Assembly (NCBI RefSeq): GCF_028287845.1
Contig: NZ_JAQBOW010000108.1
Location: 1-64,000, forward strand
Direction of reading: 5' to 3'
DNA: 64,000 nucleotides
DNA from: Mucilaginibacter sp.
GTDB taxonomy: Bacteria > Bacteroidota > Bacteroidia > Sphingobacteriales > Sphingobacteriaceae
Part shown: piece after piece, positions 14,541-24,194 of the stretch
Layout: the number at the start of each line of letters is the position of its first letter
How positions within the stretch are numbered: position 1 is the first letter of the stretch
The notes under the pieces: model-generated
What the model saw: only the letters and a program-made list of their open reading frames with translations
Databases searched by the model: none
What the model was told of the DNA's origin: nothing
Made by a program: the position numbers and the translations under genes

Positions 14541-17093
14541 ATGAATAAATTTCTGTTTGCTATTCTTTTCTCTGTAATAAGTGCTGGCGCCATAGCTCAG
14601 GTTCGACCAAACCCTGCAATGTTAACCAGGAAATCTGCTGATACTTTGAGCTATCTAAATCCTAAAGAGTATATTATTGGGGGCATTACTATTACAGGCA
14701 CACAACATCTGGATAAAGATGTGTTGCTGCAAATATCTAAGTTGGTTAAAGGCGATAAGATCACTTTACCCGGCGAAGCTAACGCCGCCGTTATAAAAAA
14801 CCTGTATAAGGAAAATTTATTTGATGATATACAATTAAATATCACTAAAATTAATTTAGATACAGTATACCTGGAAATAGCTATAAAAGAGTTGCCTCGT
14901 TTATCACGTTTGCACATAACAGGCATACGTAAAGGAGAAATTGAGGATATAAATAAAAAGCTGGCTGATAAAACCGGTAAAATTGTAAATGCCAATTTAT
15001 TAAATACAACCACCTCAATAATAAAGAAACATTTTAATGAGAAAGGGTTTTTAAATACTACGGTAAACATAAGACAAAGACCAGATCCGGGTGACGCGAA
15101 TAGTTTAATACTTGATGTTGCTGTTAATAAAGGCAGAAAAGTAATGATAAACTCGGTTACATTTGAGGGTAATAAGGCGTTCTCGCAATCCAGTTTAAAG
15201 GGGTTCCTGTCAAAAACCCGAACCCGCAAGTTTTATAACATATTTGGATCGAAAAAATTCAAAGATGATAAGTATATAGAGGATAAACAGAACCTAATTG
15301 AAAAAATGCAGGCTAAAGGATACCGTGATGCTTCATTAATAAGCGATACGGTGACCAAACATGACTTTGAAACGGTAGATGTTAAAATTAAAGTTTACGA
15401 AGGGCCTAAATATTATTTTGGCAGCATTAAATGGTCTGGCAACGCTAAATACAATAATGATATATTGAATAGAGTATTACGTATTAGCAAAGGCGATGTT
15501 TTTAGTGAAGAAACACTAAATAAAAGATTGAGCGGCGGCGGCCAAAATAGCGATGATGTTTCGTCACTTTATTTAAACGATGGCTATTTAACTTATAATG
15601 CTGATCCGGTACAAACCCGCATACATAATGATACGGTTGATCTGGATATAAGAATATTTGAAGGCCCGCAGTATACCATAAATCGTGTTACTGTTAAAGG
15701 TAATGATGTAACCAACGACAAAGTGGTTTTGCGCGAATTGCAAACGCTGCCGGGACAGAAATTTAATAAAGCGTTGCTGGTAGAAAGTACCCGTATAATT
15801 GGCCAGTTAGGAAATTTTGATGATCAGAAAACCGATCCTAAGCCGGTTAATATAAACTCGCAGGATGGTACTGTTGATTTGATCTATAATGTTGTAGAGA
15901 AACCATCAGATCAGGTTGAGCTTTCCGGCGGTTACGGTGGCGGACAGTTGGTAGGAACACTTGGCCTTACCTTTAATAATTTCTCTATAAAAAATATTTT
16001 TCATCTTAAAGATTACAAGCCATTACCAAAAGGCGACGGCGAAAAGTTAAGCTTAAGAGGGCAATCAAGCGGTCACTCTTATCAAAATTATTCGTTCACT
16101 TTTTCTGAACCATGGTTAGGTGGCAAAAAACCTATATATTTTGCTTTTTCTGCCTATACACAGTTAAGTTCAACCGGCGATTATTATGCAAAAACAGATC
16201 CTAATTATAATTACCTGCGCATTAATGGTGTTGGTGTTACTTTAGGTAAACACTTAAAATGGCCCGATAACCATTTCCAGTTAAATTATTCATTAAACTT
16301 TGATCATTATAATCTGGATAATTACCCCGGCTATCTGTTCTCTAACGGAACATCATATAATATTAAGCTAACACAAGAGCTTACCCGCAACTCGCTGGAT
16401 GGGTCGCCCGTGTTTCCTACAGGAGGTTCAAATATTAAATTTACGCTGCAAGGCACGCCACCATATTCATTATTTAACAACATTAATTACAAGCTGCCGC
16501 CTACGCAGGAACAGCTTTACCATTTTGTAGAATATTATAAGGTGAAATTTGATGCCCAATGGTTTACACATCTTGCAGGTAAATTTGTGTTAATGACACA
16601 GGTTAGGTTTGGATTTTTGGGAGAATATAATTCTGAAGTACCGGGATCGCCGTTTGAAAGATTTAAACTGGGTGGCGACGGTATGCAAAGCTACCAGTTT
16701 TTACAGGGTAGTGATATAATTGGTTTAAGAGGGTATCAGAATTTTTCTATTGTACCGGTAGGAACAAATTATAACACTACTACCAATCCGGGCAGTGCGA
16801 TATATAACAAATATACAATTGAGCTTCGCCACCCCGTTATTACCAGTGCATCGGCTACTATATTTATGCTGGCCTTTGCCGAAGGTGGAAACGTTTGGAA
16901 TCAATTCTCGCAATTTAATCCTTATAACGTAAGAAGATCAGCAGGTGTGGGTGCCAGAGTATTTTTACCTATTTTTGGCTTACTTGGTTTAGATTATGGT
17001 TATGGCTTTGATGCTATACCGGGGATACCGTCGGCTAATAAGGGCCAGTTCAGTTTCTCGATCTCACAAAGCTTAAGTGGTGGGTTTAATTAA
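14541..17093 (+). CDS. bamA: Outer-membrane protein assembly factor BamA
   Basis: Omp85 protein that inserts beta barrels into the outer membrane. 850 aa: signal peptide 1-19 (ending GAIAQ), then about five POTRA domains (roughly 45-440, seen as repeated phrases like ITGTQHLDKDVLL, VTFEGNKAFSQSSLKGFL, IKWSGNAKYNNDIL, VTVKGNDVTNDKVVL), then a C-terminal 16-strand barrel with the lid-loop motif GLRGYQN (VRGF/Y type). It lies between uppS and two Skp-like genes, the standard envelope-biogenesis block. Confidence 0.95.
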   Translation: MNKFLFAILFSVISAGAIAQVRPNPAMLTRKSADTLSYLNPKEYIIGGITITGTQHLDKDVLLQISKLVKGDKITLPGEANAAVIKNLYKENLFDDIQLNITKINLDTVYLEIAIKELPRLSRLHITGIRKGEIEDINKKLADKTGKIVNANLLNTTTSIIKKHFNEKGFLNTTVNIRQRPDPGDANSLILDVAVNKGRKVMINSVTFEGNKAFSQSSLKGFLSKTRTRKFYNIFGSKKFKDDKYIEDKQNLIEKMQAKGYRDASLISDTVTKHDFETVDVKIKVYEGPKYYFGSIKWSGNAKYNNDILNRVLRISKGDVFSEETLNKRLSGGGQNSDDVSSLYLNDGYLTYNADPVQTRIHNDTVDLDIRIFEGPQYTINRVTVKGNDVTNDKVVLRELQTLPGQKFNKALLVESTRIIGQLGNFDDQKTDPKPVNINSQDGTVDLIYNVVEKPSDQVELSGGYGGGQLVGTLGLTFNNFSIKNIFHLKDYKPLPKGDGEKLSLRGQSSGHSYQNYSFTFSEPWLGGKKPIYFAFSAYTQLSSTGDYYAKTDPNYNYLRINGVGVTLGKHLKWPDNHFQLNYSLNFDHYNLDNYPGYLFSNGTSYNIKLTQELTRNSLDGSPVFPTGGSNIKFTLQGTPPYSLFNNINYKLPPTQEQLYHFVEYYKVKFDAQWFTHLAGKFVLMTQVRFGFLGEYNSEVPGSPFERFKLGGDGMQSYQFLQGSDIIGLRGYQNFSIVPVGTNYNTTTNPGSAIYNKYTIELRHPVITSASATIFMLAFAEGGNVWNQFSQFNPYNVRRSAGVGARVFLPIFGLLGLDYGYGFDAIPGIPSANKGQFSFSISQSLSGGFN

Positions 17094-17106
17094 TTAAGAA
17101 AAAATT

Positions 17107-17637
17107 ATGAAAAAGATAATTTTCACACTGGCTTTTACGTTCTTAGCAATCACTACTTCGTTTGCGCAGCGGTTTGGTTATGTTGATTCTGATTATATTT
17201 TAAAACACATGCCCGATTACGCATCTGCTCAAAAACAATTAGGTGCGTTATCAGATCAATGGCAGAAAGAGGTTGATGGCCGTTTTCAGGAAATTGACCG
17301 CTTATATAAAACATACCAGGCAGATCAGGTTTTAATGGCCCCTGATATGAAAAAGCGTCGCGAAGCAGAAATAGTTGATAAAGAAAAGATAGCTAAGGAT
17401 TTTCAACGCCAAAAATTTGGCCCTGATGGAGAACTGGAGCAAAAAAGCAGCTCGATAATGAAACCTATACAGGATAAAGTGGCAAAAGCCGTACAAGCAG
17501 TTGCCGAAGCCGAAAGCCTGGATATAATATTTGACAAAAACAGCGAATTAATTATGATGTATGCTAATCCGCGTTATGATAAAAGCGCTGATGTTATTAC
17601 ACGCCTGGGATTAAAGCCGGGAGTATTTGCTAAATAA
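17107..17637 (+). CDS. OmpH/Skp-like periplasmic chaperone 1
   Basis: A 176-aa Skp/OmpH family protein: signal peptide 1-21 (TTSFAQ), a short beta strand FGYVDSDYIL, then long helices with coiled-coil character (about 38-130) and a closing beta region. Skp trimers hold unfolded outer-membrane proteins in their tentacles on the way to BamA, encoded just upstream. It is the first of two tandem homologues; the second begins after about 50 nt. Confidence 0.9.
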   Translation: MKKIIFTLAFTFLAITTSFAQRFGYVDSDYILKHMPDYASAQKQLGALSDQWQKEVDGRFQEIDRLYKTYQADQVLMAPDMKKRREAEIVDKEKIAKDFQRQKFGPDGELEQKSSSIMKPIQDKVAKAVQAVAEAESLDIIFDKNSELIMMYANPRYDKSADVITRLGLKPGVFAK

Positions 17638-17686
17638 ATTTATTATACATATAATCGCACTAATTATTAAACACAGAACAAAAACA

Positions 17687-18202
17687 ATGAAAAAACTATT
17701 TAAAGTTGCTTTGATTGCAGGATGCATGATATTACTTATGGGCAACTTTGCCAAAGCACAAACAAAAATTGGGCATATTGCATTTGATCAGGTTGTAGGT
17801 TTACTGCCAGAGCTTGCTACAGTAAAAACTCAGCTTGCCGCATACCAAAAAACATGGTCTGATCAATTGGGTACGCTTAATACTGAATATCAAAATAAGC
17901 TTAACGACTACCAGTCTAAACAAGCAACAATGACAGATGCTGTTAAATCATTAAAACAAGCTGAATTAACCGATCTGGGCAAAAGATTCCAGGAGCAGCA
18001 ATCAAATGCGCAACAACAGGTAGACGCTAAAACTAATGAATTAAGTAAGCCTTTAATTGATAAAGTACGCGCAGCAGTAACTGCCGTAGCTAAAGAAAAA
18101 GGTTATGCTTATGTATTAAACTCAACTCAAACAGATCTATTGGTATCACCGGATGCTGATGATTTAATGCCGGCTGTTAAAGCTAAATTAGGATTGAAAT
18201 AA
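17687..18202 (+). CDS. OmpH/Skp-like periplasmic chaperone 2
   Basis: A second Skp/OmpH protein of 171 aa. ATG 17687 begins a standard signal peptide (MKKLFKVALIAGCMILLMG...AKAQ); an in-frame ATG at 17627 overlaps the previous gene and would add a poor leader. Strand KIGHIAFDQVVGLLPEL, then a Q/K-rich helical pair (about 35-125) and a closing AYVLNSTQTDLLV strand. The tandem pair probably arose by duplication and has diverged strongly. A perfect terminator follows. Confidence 0.9.
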   Translation: MKKLFKVALIAGCMILLMGNFAKAQTKIGHIAFDQVVGLLPELATVKTQLAAYQKTWSDQLGTLNTEYQNKLNDYQSKQATMTDAVKSLKQAELTDLGKRFQEQQSNAQQQVDAKTNELSKPLIDKVRAAVTAVAKEKGYAYVLNSTQTDLLVSPDADDLMPAVKAKLGLK

Positions 18203-18223
18203 TATTTTAATAAATACATTTAC

Positions 18224-18256
18224 AAAGCGCCCCGGTATATGGGGCGCTTTTTTTAT
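18224..18256 (+). terminator. Intrinsic terminator after the skp genes
   Basis: Stem AAAGCGCCCC (18224-18233) / GGGGCGCTTT (18241-18250) with a 7-nt loop, followed by a T-run. Ends the uppS-bamA-skp-skp unit. Confidence 0.93.
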
Positions 18257-18305
18257 TTTTGATCGTTGATTTTTTTGATTAGGGGATTTCACTGATTCTT
18301 TACTT

Positions 18306-18341
18306 TTTAATCTTCAATAACCAATCTTTATTCCTAATCTC
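18306..18341 (+). repeat. 36-bp inverted repeat, left copy (flanks murI-nuoH)
   Basis: Exactly the reverse complement of 20428-20463. It lies inside a longer CTAATCTCTAATTAACCAATC-type word region (about 18297-18365). Confidence 0.95.
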
Positions 18342-18368
18342 TAATTAACCAATCTCTAATCATTAACA

Positions 18369-19208
18369 ATGTCCAACCAGCCAATAGGTATTTTTGATTC
18401 GGGAATAGGCGGTCTTACCGTTTTTCGGTCGATAGCCGAACAGTTGCCCGGCTATGATTATATTTATTTAGGCGATAATAGTCGCGCGCCATACGGTAAT
18501 CGCTCATTCAATACCATCCACCAATATACCTGGGAGTGTGTGCAATGGCTGTTTAAGCAAGGCTGCCCGTTAATTATACTGGCCTGTAACACCGCGTCGG
18601 CTAAGGCGCTGCGCAATATTCAGCAGTTAGATATGAAGGGTTTGGATCCCGCTAAAAGGATACTGGGTGTCATCCGTCCCACTGCCGAGGTAATTGGCAA
18701 TTACTCTGCCACAAAAGAAATTGGCGTATTGGGTACTATAGGCACCGTGAAATCTGAATCTTATTTAATAGAGATACAAAAATTTTTTCCCGATCTTAAA
18801 GTATACCAGCAAGCCTGCCCGCTTTGGGTGCCCTTAGTAGAAAGCGGTGAATACGAAAAACCCGGATCAGATTATTTTATTAAGGAATACCTTGACCAAA
18901 TAATGGCACAATCTGCCAATATTGATACGCTGCTCCTGGCCTGCACCCATTACCCTTTGCTGATGGACAAAATAAAAGCGCATTTACCCGCCAATATTAA
19001 GGTGATAGCGCAAGGCGATATAGTAGCCAAAAGTCTGGTTGATTACCTGCATCGCCACCCCGGGCTGGAGCAGAAATTAAGCAAAGCAGGTACCCGCAAA
19101 TTTTATACTACTACAGATGATACCGCCGATTTTGACCAGCATGCTTCACGGTTCTTCTCGGCACCGGTAACGTCAGAATTTGTATCGGTTACGGAGTTTG
19201 GCTGTTAA
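18369..19208 (+). CDS. murI: Glutamate racemase
   Basis: Interconverts L- and D-glutamate for peptidoglycan. 279 aa, normal length. Two catalytic cysteines are present, in ACNTASA and ACTHYP. The FDSGIGGLTV motif near the start (residues 8-17) holds the first active-site aspartate and serine. The gene lies between skp and nuoH, inside a 36-bp inverted repeat. No other mur genes are near. Confidence 0.95.
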   Translation: MSNQPIGIFDSGIGGLTVFRSIAEQLPGYDYIYLGDNSRAPYGNRSFNTIHQYTWECVQWLFKQGCPLIILACNTASAKALRNIQQLDMKGLDPAKRILGVIRPTAEVIGNYSATKEIGVLGTIGTVKSESYLIEIQKFFPDLKVYQQACPLWVPLVESGEYEKPGSDYFIKEYLDQIMAQSANIDTLLLACTHYPLLMDKIKAHLPANIKVIAQGDIVAKSLVDYLHRHPGLEQKLSKAGTRKFYTTTDDTADFDQHASRFFSAPVTSEFVSVTEFGC

Positions 19209-19338
19209 GCCTCAAACCCATGAAACACCGAGTTTAGGTAACGCTTATTTCATTTTCTGCCAGGTCAACCAACTTAATACCCGCTATCTGCCATAATTTA
19301 ACAACCATTTATTAAGTTTGCAGCTAAAATAAACGGGG

Positions 19339-20409
19339 TTGAGTTTTTATATTACATATGTTCTTGTAAGTATTGGGCTGTTTGCCTTCTCGGCTTTATT
19401 TGCGCTTTTTGCAGTGTATGGCGAACGCAAGGTTTCCGCATTTATCCAAGATAGGCTGGGCCCTACCGAAACTGGTAAATTTGGCCTGCTGCAAACACTT
19501 GCAGATATACTAAAGCTGCTGCAAAAAGAAATGATAATCCCTACAGCCGCCGACAAAATATTATTTATGATGGCGCCGGCTATTATATTTATAGCCGTGT
19601 ATATGGGTTTTGCCGCTTTGCCATGGGCACCGGGTTTAATCCCGTCAAAAATAAACCTGGGGCTTTACTATATTTTCGCCATTATATCTATCGAAACGCT
19701 GGGCATATTAATGGCCGGTTGGGGATCGAATAATAAATATTCTATATTGGGTGCCATGCGGTCGGCCGCGCAAATTATATCTTATGAGATACCTGCCGGA
19801 TTTGCCTTGATATCTGTAGTGATGATAGCGCAAACACTTAACCTACAGGATATAGCCATGCAGCAAGGTACCTTATCTGCCGAAAAAATAAAATTTTTAG
19901 GTTTTTGGGATGTAACCAAAACAGGAGGATTGTTATCATGGAACATATTCAGGGCGCCGCATTTGATCATTGCTTTTGTGATCTATTTTATAGCCTCATT
20001 AGCCGAGAGTAACCGCGCGCCGTTTGATATACCCGAAGCAGAATCAGAGCTGGTATCTGGCTTTCATACAGAGTTTACCGGGTTGCGTTTCGGGTTGGTG
20101 TTTTTAGCCGAATACTCTATGATGTTCCTCGTATCGATGGTGGGCGTTATCCTTTTTTTAGGGGCATGGAACACGCCCCTGCCCAACATGGGGGCCATGC
20201 ATTTAGCCGACTGGACAACAAACAAAGCATGGGGCATATTTTGGATAGCCACCAAAACATTAACGCTGGTGGGTATACAAATGTGGATTAGGTGGACCAT
20301 ACCAAGACTACGCGTAGACCAATTAATGAACTTATGCTGGAAAGTATTAACACCATTGGCATTTATATGCATGCTGGTATCAGGTATATGGCGGATATGG
20401 TTGATGTAG
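19339..20409 (+). CDS. nuoH: NADH-quinone oxidoreductase subunit H
   Basis: Membrane subunit at the junction of complex I arms, contributing to the quinone channel and first proton path. 356 aa, about 8 membrane segments. The conserved stretches GERKVSAFIQDRLGP (residues 28-42) and SLAESNRAPFDIPEAESELVSGF (about 219-241) are intact. Translation must start at TTG 19339, because the only nearby ATG is out of frame. It is the first nuo gene here and directly follows murI; nuoI comes after a 126-nt gap, unusually wide for this operon. Confidence 0.95.
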   Translation: MSFYITYVLVSIGLFAFSALFALFAVYGERKVSAFIQDRLGPTETGKFGLLQTLADILKLLQKEMIIPTAADKILFMMAPAIIFIAVYMGFAALPWAPGLIPSKINLGLYYIFAIISIETLGILMAGWGSNNKYSILGAMRSAAQIISYEIPAGFALISVVMIAQTLNLQDIAMQQGTLSAEKIKFLGFWDVTKTGGLLSWNIFRAPHLIIAFVIYFIASLAESNRAPFDIPEAESELVSGFHTEFTGLRFGLVFLAEYSMMFLVSMVGVILFLGAWNTPLPNMGAMHLADWTTNKAWGIFWIATKTLTLVGIQMWIRWTIPRLRVDQLMNLCWKVLTPLAFICMLVSGIWRIWLM

Positions 20410-20427
20410 GTTAGTGATTAGTTATTG

Positions 20428-20463
20428 GAGATTAGGAATAAAGATTGGTTATTGAAGATTAAA
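20428..20463 (+). repeat. 36-bp inverted repeat, right copy
   Basis: Exact reverse complement of 18306-18341. It lies in the 126-nt nuoH-nuoI gap, inside the word region 20411-20470, followed by a degenerate CAGTGAAATCAAA-like repeat (20474-20540) that also resembles the sequence near 18278-18300. Confidence 0.95.
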
Positions 20464-20535
20464 GATTAATAATCGGTGAAATCAAAATAAAATAACAATA
20501 CAGGTAAAATCAGTGAAATCAAATAATAAAAATCA

Positions 20536-21123
20536 GTGATCAATAAAACAATAAACGGATTTAAAACTACCTGGAAAGGGCTATCCCTTACCGTAAGGCA
20601 CCTCTTTGCCTCAAACGCGAAACGGGAGGTGATATCTGTTACTGATGATAATTATTTTAAAAGGATGGAGGGTACAAATACTATCCAGTACCCGCACCAG
20701 TCACTTCCGGTGCCCGAGGTTGGCCGTTACCAGCTGGATGTAGAAATAGATGACTGTATTGTATGCGATCTCTGTGCTAAAATTTGCCCGGTTGATTGTA
20801 TCACCATCGATTCCATAAAAGCTACTGAATTGATTGGGAACACATCAGACGGTTCGCCTAAACGTATTTATGCCGCCAAGTTTGATATTGATATGGCCAA
20901 GTGTATGTACTGCGGCTTGTGTACCATAGTTTGCCCTACCGAATGCATTGTAATGACCAATCAGTATGACAAGACGGTGTTTGAATTAAAAGATCTTAAC
21001 TACGAATTTTCTGATATGACACCCGAAGTTGCTGCCGAAAAAAAGCAACTACTGGAAAATCAAATAGCCGAAAGGCAGGCAGCAAAATTGGCTGCCATGA
21101 ATAAAAAGGGGGACGGCGCATGA
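20536..21123 (+). CDS. nuoI: NADH-quinone oxidoreductase subunit I
   Basis: Carries clusters N6a and N6b that pass electrons toward N2. 195 aa. Two [4Fe-4S] motifs are complete: CIVCDLCAKICPVDC and CMYCGLCTIVCPTEC. It starts at GTG 20536. The tail is rich in Lys/Ala/Gln and probably disordered. nuoJ begins inside its last codons (ATGA, 4-nt overlap), so the two are coupled. Confidence 0.95.
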   Translation: MINKTINGFKTTWKGLSLTVRHLFASNAKREVISVTDDNYFKRMEGTNTIQYPHQSLPVPEVGRYQLDVEIDDCIVCDLCAKICPVDCITIDSIKATELIGNTSDGSPKRIYAAKFDIDMAKCMYCGLCTIVCPTECIVMTNQYDKTVFELKDLNYEFSDMTPEVAAEKKQLLENQIAERQAAKLAAMNKKGDGA

Positions 21124-21671
21124 GTTTAGCACAGGTGCTTTTTTATGTGATGGCTTTTATAGTGGTGGGATCGGCGTTATTTGTGGCATCAACAAAAAAC
21201 CTGGTGCGCTCTATTTTTATGTTTTTTATAACGCTGTTCGCGCTGGCAGGATTATACGTTTTGGCACTGGCAGATTTTGTAGCTATAACCCAAATAGTAA
21301 TTTATGTAGGTGGGATTTTAGTGCTGATATTGTTCGCTTTTATGCTGTCGGGCAAAGAAACGCTGAATGTATTACAGCAGCAAAAAAGCAAATTCATCAG
21401 CTTGAACAAATTGCCTGCAATACTATTGGCAGTGCTGTTTTTTATGGTGATGGTGAATGTGATAACTAAAATTGACGCCGGTAATATAGGCTGGATAAAA
21501 CAGGTCATCAGCACAAATACAGATATCAAGCCAAACGAGGAAATGATAAACAACATCGGCATTAATTTAATGACAAGATATTTATTACCGTTTGAAGCTA
21601 TATCTATACTGTTGATGATGGCTTTGGTAGGTGCGGCCCATTTATCCAGAAAGGAGCGTGGCGCGGTATGA
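21120..21671 (+). CDS. nuoJ: NADH-quinone oxidoreductase subunit J
   Basis: 183-aa complex I membrane subunit with five predicted segments (for example VLFYVMAFIVVGSALFVAS and AITQIVIYVGGILVLILFA, the latter the conserved helix with the pi-bulge). It overlaps nuoI at the start and nuoK at the end by 4 nt each (ATGA). Confidence 0.93.
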   Translation: MSLAQVLFYVMAFIVVGSALFVASTKNLVRSIFMFFITLFALAGLYVLALADFVAITQIVIYVGGILVLILFAFMLSGKETLNVLQQQKSKFISLNKLPAILLAVLFFMVMVNVITKIDAGNIGWIKQVISTNTDIKPNEEMINNIGINLMTRYLLPFEAISILLMMALVGAAHLSRKERGAV

Positions 21672-21973
21672 TAACTTTAACCGATTTTTTAATAGTGAGC
21701 GCAGCCCTGTTTTGTATAGGTTTATACATGATCGTATCAAAACATAACGCTATACAAATATTAATAGGCATTGAACTAATGCTAAATGCCGCCATTTTAA
21801 ACCTGGTAGCATTTGGTAAGTTTGATAAGATTAATAACGGCGGGCAAATTTTTGCCCTGTTTGCTATTATACTTGCAGCGGCAACAACAGCGGTAGCTTT
21901 AGCGATAATATTAAACGTTTATAAAAAATACAGGACCATTGATCCGGCAAGGATTAATAACTTGAAAGATTGA
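21668..21973 (+). CDS. nuoK: NADH-quinone oxidoreductase subunit K
   Basis: 101-aa complex I subunit with three membrane helices. The conserved glutamates for proton transfer are visible in IGIELMLNAAILNL and in the preceding helix region. It overlaps nuoJ by 4 nt; nuoL begins 10 nt downstream. Confidence 0.95.
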   Translation: MITLTDFLIVSAALFCIGLYMIVSKHNAIQILIGIELMLNAAILNLVAFGKFDKINNGGQIFALFAIILAAATTAVALAIILNVYKKYRTIDPARINNLKD

Positions 21974-21983
21974 GCTAAACTAT

Positions 21984-24041
21984 TTGAAAACACTCATACC
22001 ATACCAGGACCTATCAACCATTTACTTTGCAATAGCAGCAGTATTATTGCCGCTGTTTGCCTGTATAGTAAATTGCTGTTTGCCCGGTAAGCGTAATAAG
22101 GTTTCGGGCTGGATAGCTACCATAGCTATTTTGGCAAGCTGTGTTTTATCCATTTCCATTTTTACTAAAACATGGAACGGCCACCCCGCGCATGTGCAGC
22201 AGCTTTGGTTCACTATTGGTGCTACGCAGTTATATGCCGGAATTTTGTTGAATAACCTGTCGGCAATACTATTGTTGCTGGTTACGGTAATTGCGTTGCC
22301 CGTGCATATATACTCCATTGCCTACATGAAAAACGACGATAATTACGATCGTTACTTCATCTACCTCAGCTTTTTTTGTTTCAGCATGCTGGCGCTGGTA
22401 GTTATTGATAGTATGGCGCTGTTTTATGCTTTCTGGGAGCTGGTAGGCTTTTCATCTTATTTATTGATAGGTTTTTGGTTCATCCGCGAAAAAGCGGTGC
22501 AGGCCAATAAAAAAGCTTTCCTAATGAACCGTATTGGTGATGTGGGTTTATTAACTGCCATCATTATCTTGTTTGCCCAGTATCACACCTTTGATATCGC
22601 TCAACTTTTTGGCGATGGCGGCCTAGTTAGCCAATCAACCATTACCAATGGTTTATGGGTATCGCCGGTTGGTAGTTTGCCTGCAATTTGGCAATATGTA
22701 GCCTGCGGTGGTATATTCTTAGGGGTTGCGGCCAAATCGGCACAGTTCCCGCTGCATACCTGGCTGCCCGATGCTATGGAAGGGCCAACTTCGGTATCGG
22801 CGTTAATTCACGCGGCAACAATGGTAGCTGCGGGCGTATTTTTATTAGGCAGGGTCTATCCCATATTTAACACAACAGAGCTGGATATATTAGCCATAAT
22901 AGGCTGCTTTACCGCTTTTATGGCCGCCACCATCGCGCTAACGCAAAACGATTTGAAACGCATTTTGGCTTATTCTACCATATCGCAATTAGGCTTTATG
23001 GTAATGGCTATGGGGATTGGGGCTTATGCTTCGTCGCTGTTTCATTTGGTTACGCACGCGTTTTTTAAATGTTTGTTGTTTTTGGTAGCGGGTATTGTTA
23101 TCCACCAAATGCAGCACATCAAAGAAGATAACGATCTGGACATCGATCCGCAAAATATTTTATACATGGGCGGCTTGCGCAAGAAACTGCCGTTTACATT
23201 TATTGCCGCTGTTATTGGCGGCCTGGCGCTGATAGGCTTGCCGCTTACATCGGGTTATTTATCAAAGGATGGTATTTTAGTACAAGCTGTTGATTGGTCA
23301 GACAGTAAAAGCATCGGGTTTAGATTAGTACCTATAGGTGCTATCATCACCACCTGGCTAACCGCTTTTTATGTAGCGAGGCTGATAGTAAAAGTGTTTT
23401 TTGGCGAGTTTAAATTGGAGCAATTCCATCCACATATAAAATACCATATCAGCGATGGCGGGTGGAAATACCGTGTGCCGTTAATGCTGTTGGGTGTGGC
23501 TTGTTTGTTCCCACTGTTTTCGCTTAACCCGGTGTTGTATGAGCGTGCCTGGGTGTTTACCGGTTTTAGTTCTATCCACATAGATCGGGTAAACCCTTAC
23601 CATACTATTGTACCGGTAGGTGTAAATATATTAAGCTTGTTTTTGATCTATTGGGCATGGGCGGTTTACACTGGGCGCAAAATGCTGGTGTTCCCGCAAA
23701 CCGGCTTATTGTTCCATGTGTCGTACCACGAATGGTATATTGATAAAGTATACAATAAAGTGGTAGTACGTGCGGTAATGGCTTTAAGCAGGGCCCTGTC
23801 ATGGTTTGATCGTAAGGTTATTGACGGTTTTATCCACCTGCTGTCAGCCATTACCATAGCCATATCAAAAATAGCTGCCTGGTTTGATTATAATGTTATC
23901 GACGGAATATCGCGCCTGCTTACCTTTATCGTGCAATTAACCGGTAATTTTGTGCGCCGGTTTCAAGGCGGTAAAATTCAATATTATTTGTTTAGCATGC
24001 TGGCAATTGTACTGGCCCTGCTTATTTATTTATCTATTTAG
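21984..24041 (+). CDS. nuoL: NADH-quinone oxidoreductase subunit L
   Basis: Large antiporter-like proton-pumping subunit, 685 aa, with about 14-16 membrane helices plus the long amphipathic lateral helix at the end. Key motifs: FYAFWELVGFSSYLLIGFW (helix-5 glutamate), HTWLPDAMEGPTSVSALIHAATMVAAG (helix-7 lysine region) and AYSTISQLGFMVMAMG. The start codon is TTG at 21984. The C-terminal half has a repeated phrase, WFDRKVIDGFIHLLS / WFDYNVIDGISRLL. A word-repeat gap of 153 nt separates it from nuoM. Confidence 0.95.
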   Translation: MKTLIPYQDLSTIYFAIAAVLLPLFACIVNCCLPGKRNKVSGWIATIAILASCVLSISIFTKTWNGHPAHVQQLWFTIGATQLYAGILLNNLSAILLLLVTVIALPVHIYSIAYMKNDDNYDRYFIYLSFFCFSMLALVVIDSMALFYAFWELVGFSSYLLIGFWFIREKAVQANKKAFLMNRIGDVGLLTAIIILFAQYHTFDIAQLFGDGGLVSQSTITNGLWVSPVGSLPAIWQYVACGGIFLGVAAKSAQFPLHTWLPDAMEGPTSVSALIHAATMVAAGVFLLGRVYPIFNTTELDILAIIGCFTAFMAATIALTQNDLKRILAYSTISQLGFMVMAMGIGAYASSLFHLVTHAFFKCLLFLVAGIVIHQMQHIKEDNDLDIDPQNILYMGGLRKKLPFTFIAAVIGGLALIGLPLTSGYLSKDGILVQAVDWSDSKSIGFRLVPIGAIITTWLTAFYVARLIVKVFFGEFKLEQFHPHIKYHISDGGWKYRVPLMLLGVACLFPLFSLNPVLYERAWVFTGFSSIHIDRVNPYHTIVPVGVNILSLFLIYWAWAVYTGRKMLVFPQTGLLFHVSYHEWYIDKVYNKVVVRAVMALSRALSWFDRKVIDGFIHLLSAITIAISKIAAWFDYNVIDGISRLLTFIVQLTGNFVRRFQGGKIQYYLFSMLAIVLALLIYLSI

Positions 24042-24045
24042 ATGT

Positions 24046-24190
24046 GATTTAGATATGAGATTTGAAACATTAGATTTGAGATTAATTGCCACATCGTTAT
24101 CGTGTAGAGCGGCTAATCTGGATATGTCTGAAATTTCAAAACGCCAATTCAGGATCTCATATCTCATGTCTCAAATCTCAAATCTCACCA
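24046..24190. repeat. Word-repeat inverted gap (GATTTGAGAT / ATCTCAAATC) inside the nuo operon
   Basis: Left: GATTTAGATATGAGATTTGAAACATTAGATTTGAGATTA (24048-24086). Right: ATCTCATATCTCATGTCTCAAATCTCAAATCTC (24154-24186). The flanks are complementary. It lies between nuoL and nuoM and probably folds as RNA in the operon transcript. Confidence 0.85.
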
Positions 24191-24194
24191 AAGA

